From positions 1,302,001 through 1,366,000 of the forward strand of contig NZ_CP010849.1 of NCBI RefSeq assembly GCF_000931445.1: a stretch of 64,000 nt of DNA, written 5' to 3'. Source of the DNA: Streptomyces cyaneogriseus subsp. noncyanogenus (GTDB taxonomy: Bacteria > Actinomycetota > Actinomycetes > Streptomycetales > Streptomycetaceae). Under the pieces are notes generated by a model. That model had not been told where the DNA came from and made no database searches. It saw nothing but the letters and a program-made list of their open reading frames with translations. The position numbers and the translations under genes are program-made. Of the stretch, positions 62,073 through 64,000 are shown piece by piece (within the stretch, counting starts at the first letter, position 1; the number at the start of each line of letters is the position of its first letter).

Positions 62073-64000
62073 CTAGAACTTGCAGTTGCTCTTGATGGAG
62101 TTGATCCCGAGGATCCCGGCGACGATCTTCCGGCCGTCCGTGGTCAGCTTGTGCCGCTTCAGGTACGTGCGGATGATGTTCGCCGTCTTCTTGAAGCCGA
62201 CCTTCTTCACCAGCCGCACGGCGGTGATGACCTTCTTGCTGGATCCCTGCGGGGTGAACCCGTAGACGAAGCTGGCGACCGACGCGGCGCACTTGGTCAC
62301 CTTCCAGGCGGTGGACCAGAAGCCGGGGTCGATGACGACCGGGAAGGCGGTGGACTCGGTGAAGTCCACGGTCTGCACGAGGTACCCGTCCCGGACCTCG
62401 TAGCGGGTCGGCACGTCGTCGCCGTTCGCGTCCTTGGCCCACGGGGCTTCGAAGAAGCCGACCTGCTCGCGGGGCTGGTCCGGTACGACGGTGAAGAGCT
62501 GTCCGTCACCGGGCGTGTCGGCGGCGGCGCGCACCAGGTCGGCGTCGGCTCCGGTGAAGCCCTTCTCCACGGTCACGTACTTGCCGTTGGCCAGCGCCTT
62601 GAGCGCGTAGGAGCCGTCCTGCTGCTTGTGCAGGGTGAACTTCTCCCAGGTGCCGGCGCTGTCGCTGCGGGCCCGCAGCATGCCCTGGCGGTCGCCGGTG
62701 TAGTTCTTCTCGACGGCGACGTACTTGCCGTTGGCGCCGGACTTCAGCGCGTAGGTGCCGTCGCCGCCCGCTTCGAGGGTGAACTTCTCCCAGGTGCTGT
62801 CGGTGGCGGCCGAGGCACGCACCTTGCCCGCCTGGTCGCCGGCGTCGTTGATCCGGGCGGAGAGGTACTTGCCGTTGGCCCCGGCGATCACCGAGACGGT
62901 GCCGGTGGGCACCGCGCCGTCCAGGACGGTGACGCTGCCGTCGTCGTGGGTGACGACCTCGACGTCCTCGGGGAGTTGCAGGGCGGTGCGGTAGCTGTGC
63001 GGCGCGGCGGCGTTCTTGATCACCTGGAGGGTGCGCACGCCGCCCTCGGCGGTGGGCTGGGTGACGGTGTCCACGCTCTGGGCGGGGTCGCTGTAGACGA
63101 CGGTGCCGCCGATGCTGGTGCCCTGGGCGGTGCCGCCGGGCAGGCCCAGGCTCGCGTAGCCGCCGTTGCCGTCGGCGATGTCGATCGTGCCGCCCGCGTT
63201 CCACGGGACGCCGACGGTGTTCTCGTCCGTCTTGGCGACGGCGGCGTACCGGCTGTCGCTGGAGGTGGCGGCGGTGACGTCCGCGGCCTCCGAGGCGGCG
63301 TTGGCGTACCCGAGGGTCCTGGTCGCCGCGTCCATCCGCCAGGCCGCGTCGACGTGGAAGGTGGCGGGGGCGGACCAGCCGTTGGCCCAGTGCGTGCCGT
63401 CGTAGGTGGTGGTGCGGAAGCTGTAGGTGTGACCGTCCTTGAGCGTGCCGGCGGGCACCTTGACGGAGGCGGTGGTGCTGGCGGGGACGTAGCCGGAGGT
63501 GACCGTGGCCACGACCTCCTGGGTCGCGACGTCGGTGATCTCGAAGGAGCCGCGGACCTCGTCGTCGGGGTCGGCGTCCTCGGTGGAGAAGCGGAGCGTC
63601 GGCGTCAGGGTGTCGACCCGGTAGATGCCGCCCTCGCTGACGAACGGCGGGCCCGCCTGGAGGTTGGCGCCGTTGCGGGGCCGGTAGTTGTAGGTGACCT
63701 CCAGCTGCGGGATCTTGTCCTCGGCGGCCTCGCCGGAGTAGAAGCGCTTCCAGCCGTAGGTGTCGTTCTCGTCGGCGGCCCGGATGCCGACCGAACCGGT
63801 GTCGGCCTTGGCGCTCGCCCAGGTCCGGGCCAGTTCGGTGACGTCGGCGCTGACGTAGCCGGCGTTGGAGCAGGTGGCGGACCGGGTCTCGGTGGAGGTG
63901 GCGAACTTCTGCTTCCACTCGGGCTGGTTCGCCCAGCGGGTGGCGGTGTCGGCCGGGCCGGTGGCCCAGACCTCCCAGCCGCGCTCCTGGCACGACCAGG
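62073..64000 (-). CDS. Large secreted DNRLRE-type protein, 5' part beyond the window
   Basis: C-terminal 642 codons; the frame is open to the right edge, so the start lies beyond it. In order: a DNRLRE-like, lectin-fold stretch (AADENDTYGWKRFYS, IPQLEVTYNYRPRNG), a fibronectin-like part (YSFRTTTYDGTHWANGW), and a region typical of RHS-preceding surface proteins (QLPEDVEVVTHDDGSVTVL). Then come three fascin-like beta-trefoil units marked by GANGKYLSAR, GANGKYVAVEK and LANGKYVTVEK. The last ~80 residues are basic and Cys-containing (KVTKCAASVASFVYGF, KKVITAVRLVKKVGFKK) and differ in character from the rest. Confidence 0.82.
   Translation of the reverse strand, partial: WSCQERGWEVWATGPADTATRWANQPEWKQKFATSTETRSATCSNAGYVSADVTELARTWASAKADTGSVGIRAADENDTYGWKRFYSGEAAEDKIPQLEVTYNYRPRNGANLQAGPPFVSEGGIYRVDTLTPTLRFSTEDADPDDEVRGSFEITDVATQEVVATVTSGYVPASTTASVKVPAGTLKDGHTYSFRTTTYDGTHWANGWSAPATFHVDAAWRMDAATRTLGYANAASEAADVTAATSSDSRYAAVAKTDENTVGVPWNAGGTIDIADGNGGYASLGLPGGTAQGTSIGGTVVYSDPAQSVDTVTQPTAEGGVRTLQVIKNAAAPHSYRTALQLPEDVEVVTHDDGSVTVLDGAVPTGTVSVIAGANGKYLSARINDAGDQAGKVRASAATDSTWEKFTLEAGGDGTYALKSGANGKYVAVEKNYTGDRQGMLRARSDSAGTWEKFTLHKQQDGSYALKALANGKYVTVEKGFTGADADLVRAAADTPGDGQLFTVVPDQPREQVGFFEAPWAKDANGDDVPTRYEVRDGYLVQTVDFTESTAFPVVIDPGFWSTAWKVTKCAASVASFVYGFTPQGSSKKVITAVRLVKKVGFKKTANIIRTYLKRHKLTTDGRKIVAGILGINSIKSNCKF

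Overview
The window is about 64 kb of very GC-rich DNA. Its marks are strong third-position G/C bias, GTG and TTG starts, rare TTA codons, twin-arginine and LAxTG-type secreted proteins, F420-type oxidoreductases, a mycothiol-type enzyme, and DUF397/XRE regulators. All of this points to a chromosomal segment of Streptomyces or a very close actinobacterium. No rRNA, tRNA, CRISPR array, insertion sequence or phage gene was seen.

Left part (1-11.4 kb): secreted and envelope proteins. These are a PQQ-type sugar dehydrogenase and a ThuA-like protein sharing a 360-bp identical ricin-lectin module, a Tat-exported DyP peroxidase, a beta-helix lipoprotein, a membrane-anchored hypothetical protein, and an LAxTG-anchored surface protein.

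Biosynthetic region (about 11.5-28.7 kb, perhaps to 30 kb): the most interesting part. dpgA, dpgB, dpgC and an aminotransferase should make 3,5-dihydroxyphenylglycine (Dpg) from malonyl-CoA. Next to them lie a PGM1-type ATP-grasp peptide ligase, a second ATP-grasp ligase, and five redox enzymes with different cofactors: bicovalent-type FAD oxidase, AurF-type diiron oxygenase, Fe/2-oxoglutarate dioxygenase, DAO-type flavoenzyme and F420-type LLM enzyme. A methyltransferase, an MFS exporter and a LuxR-type regulator complete the set. There is no NRPS and no amidinotransferase, so the region is related to, but not the same as, pheganomycin/resorcinomycin-type clusters. The regulator and exporter each carry a TTA codon, which suggests bldA control.

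Middle (29-37.3 kb): a third ATP-grasp enzyme, a mycothiol-dependent-type DinB protein, a frameshifted tautomerase, a secreted tannase-like hydrolase, a PlsC acyltransferase, an NAD-epimerase and a secreted tripeptidyl aminopeptidase.

37.3-46.7 kb: urease operon ureABCFGD with a candidate GlnR box and no ureE. Then a TetR repressor diverges from a membrane protein across two palindromic operators, an orphan Phd/YefM antitoxin diverges from a ClpP with an altered catalytic triad, and an NlpC/P60 hydrolase sits behind a c-di-AMP (ydaO) riboswitch.

47-64 kb: an ATPase/XRE/DUF397 regulatory trio, biotin genes bioF and bioBAD (BioB carries a Cys/His nonapeptide repeat tail), an MFS transporter, a methyltransferase, a Fic-like toxin/antitoxin pair, a MacB/FtsX-type ABC transporter, an LLM oxidoreductase and a GNAT acetyltransferase. 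The window ends in a large secreted DNRLRE-type protein that runs off the right edge and is followed by a small membrane protein.
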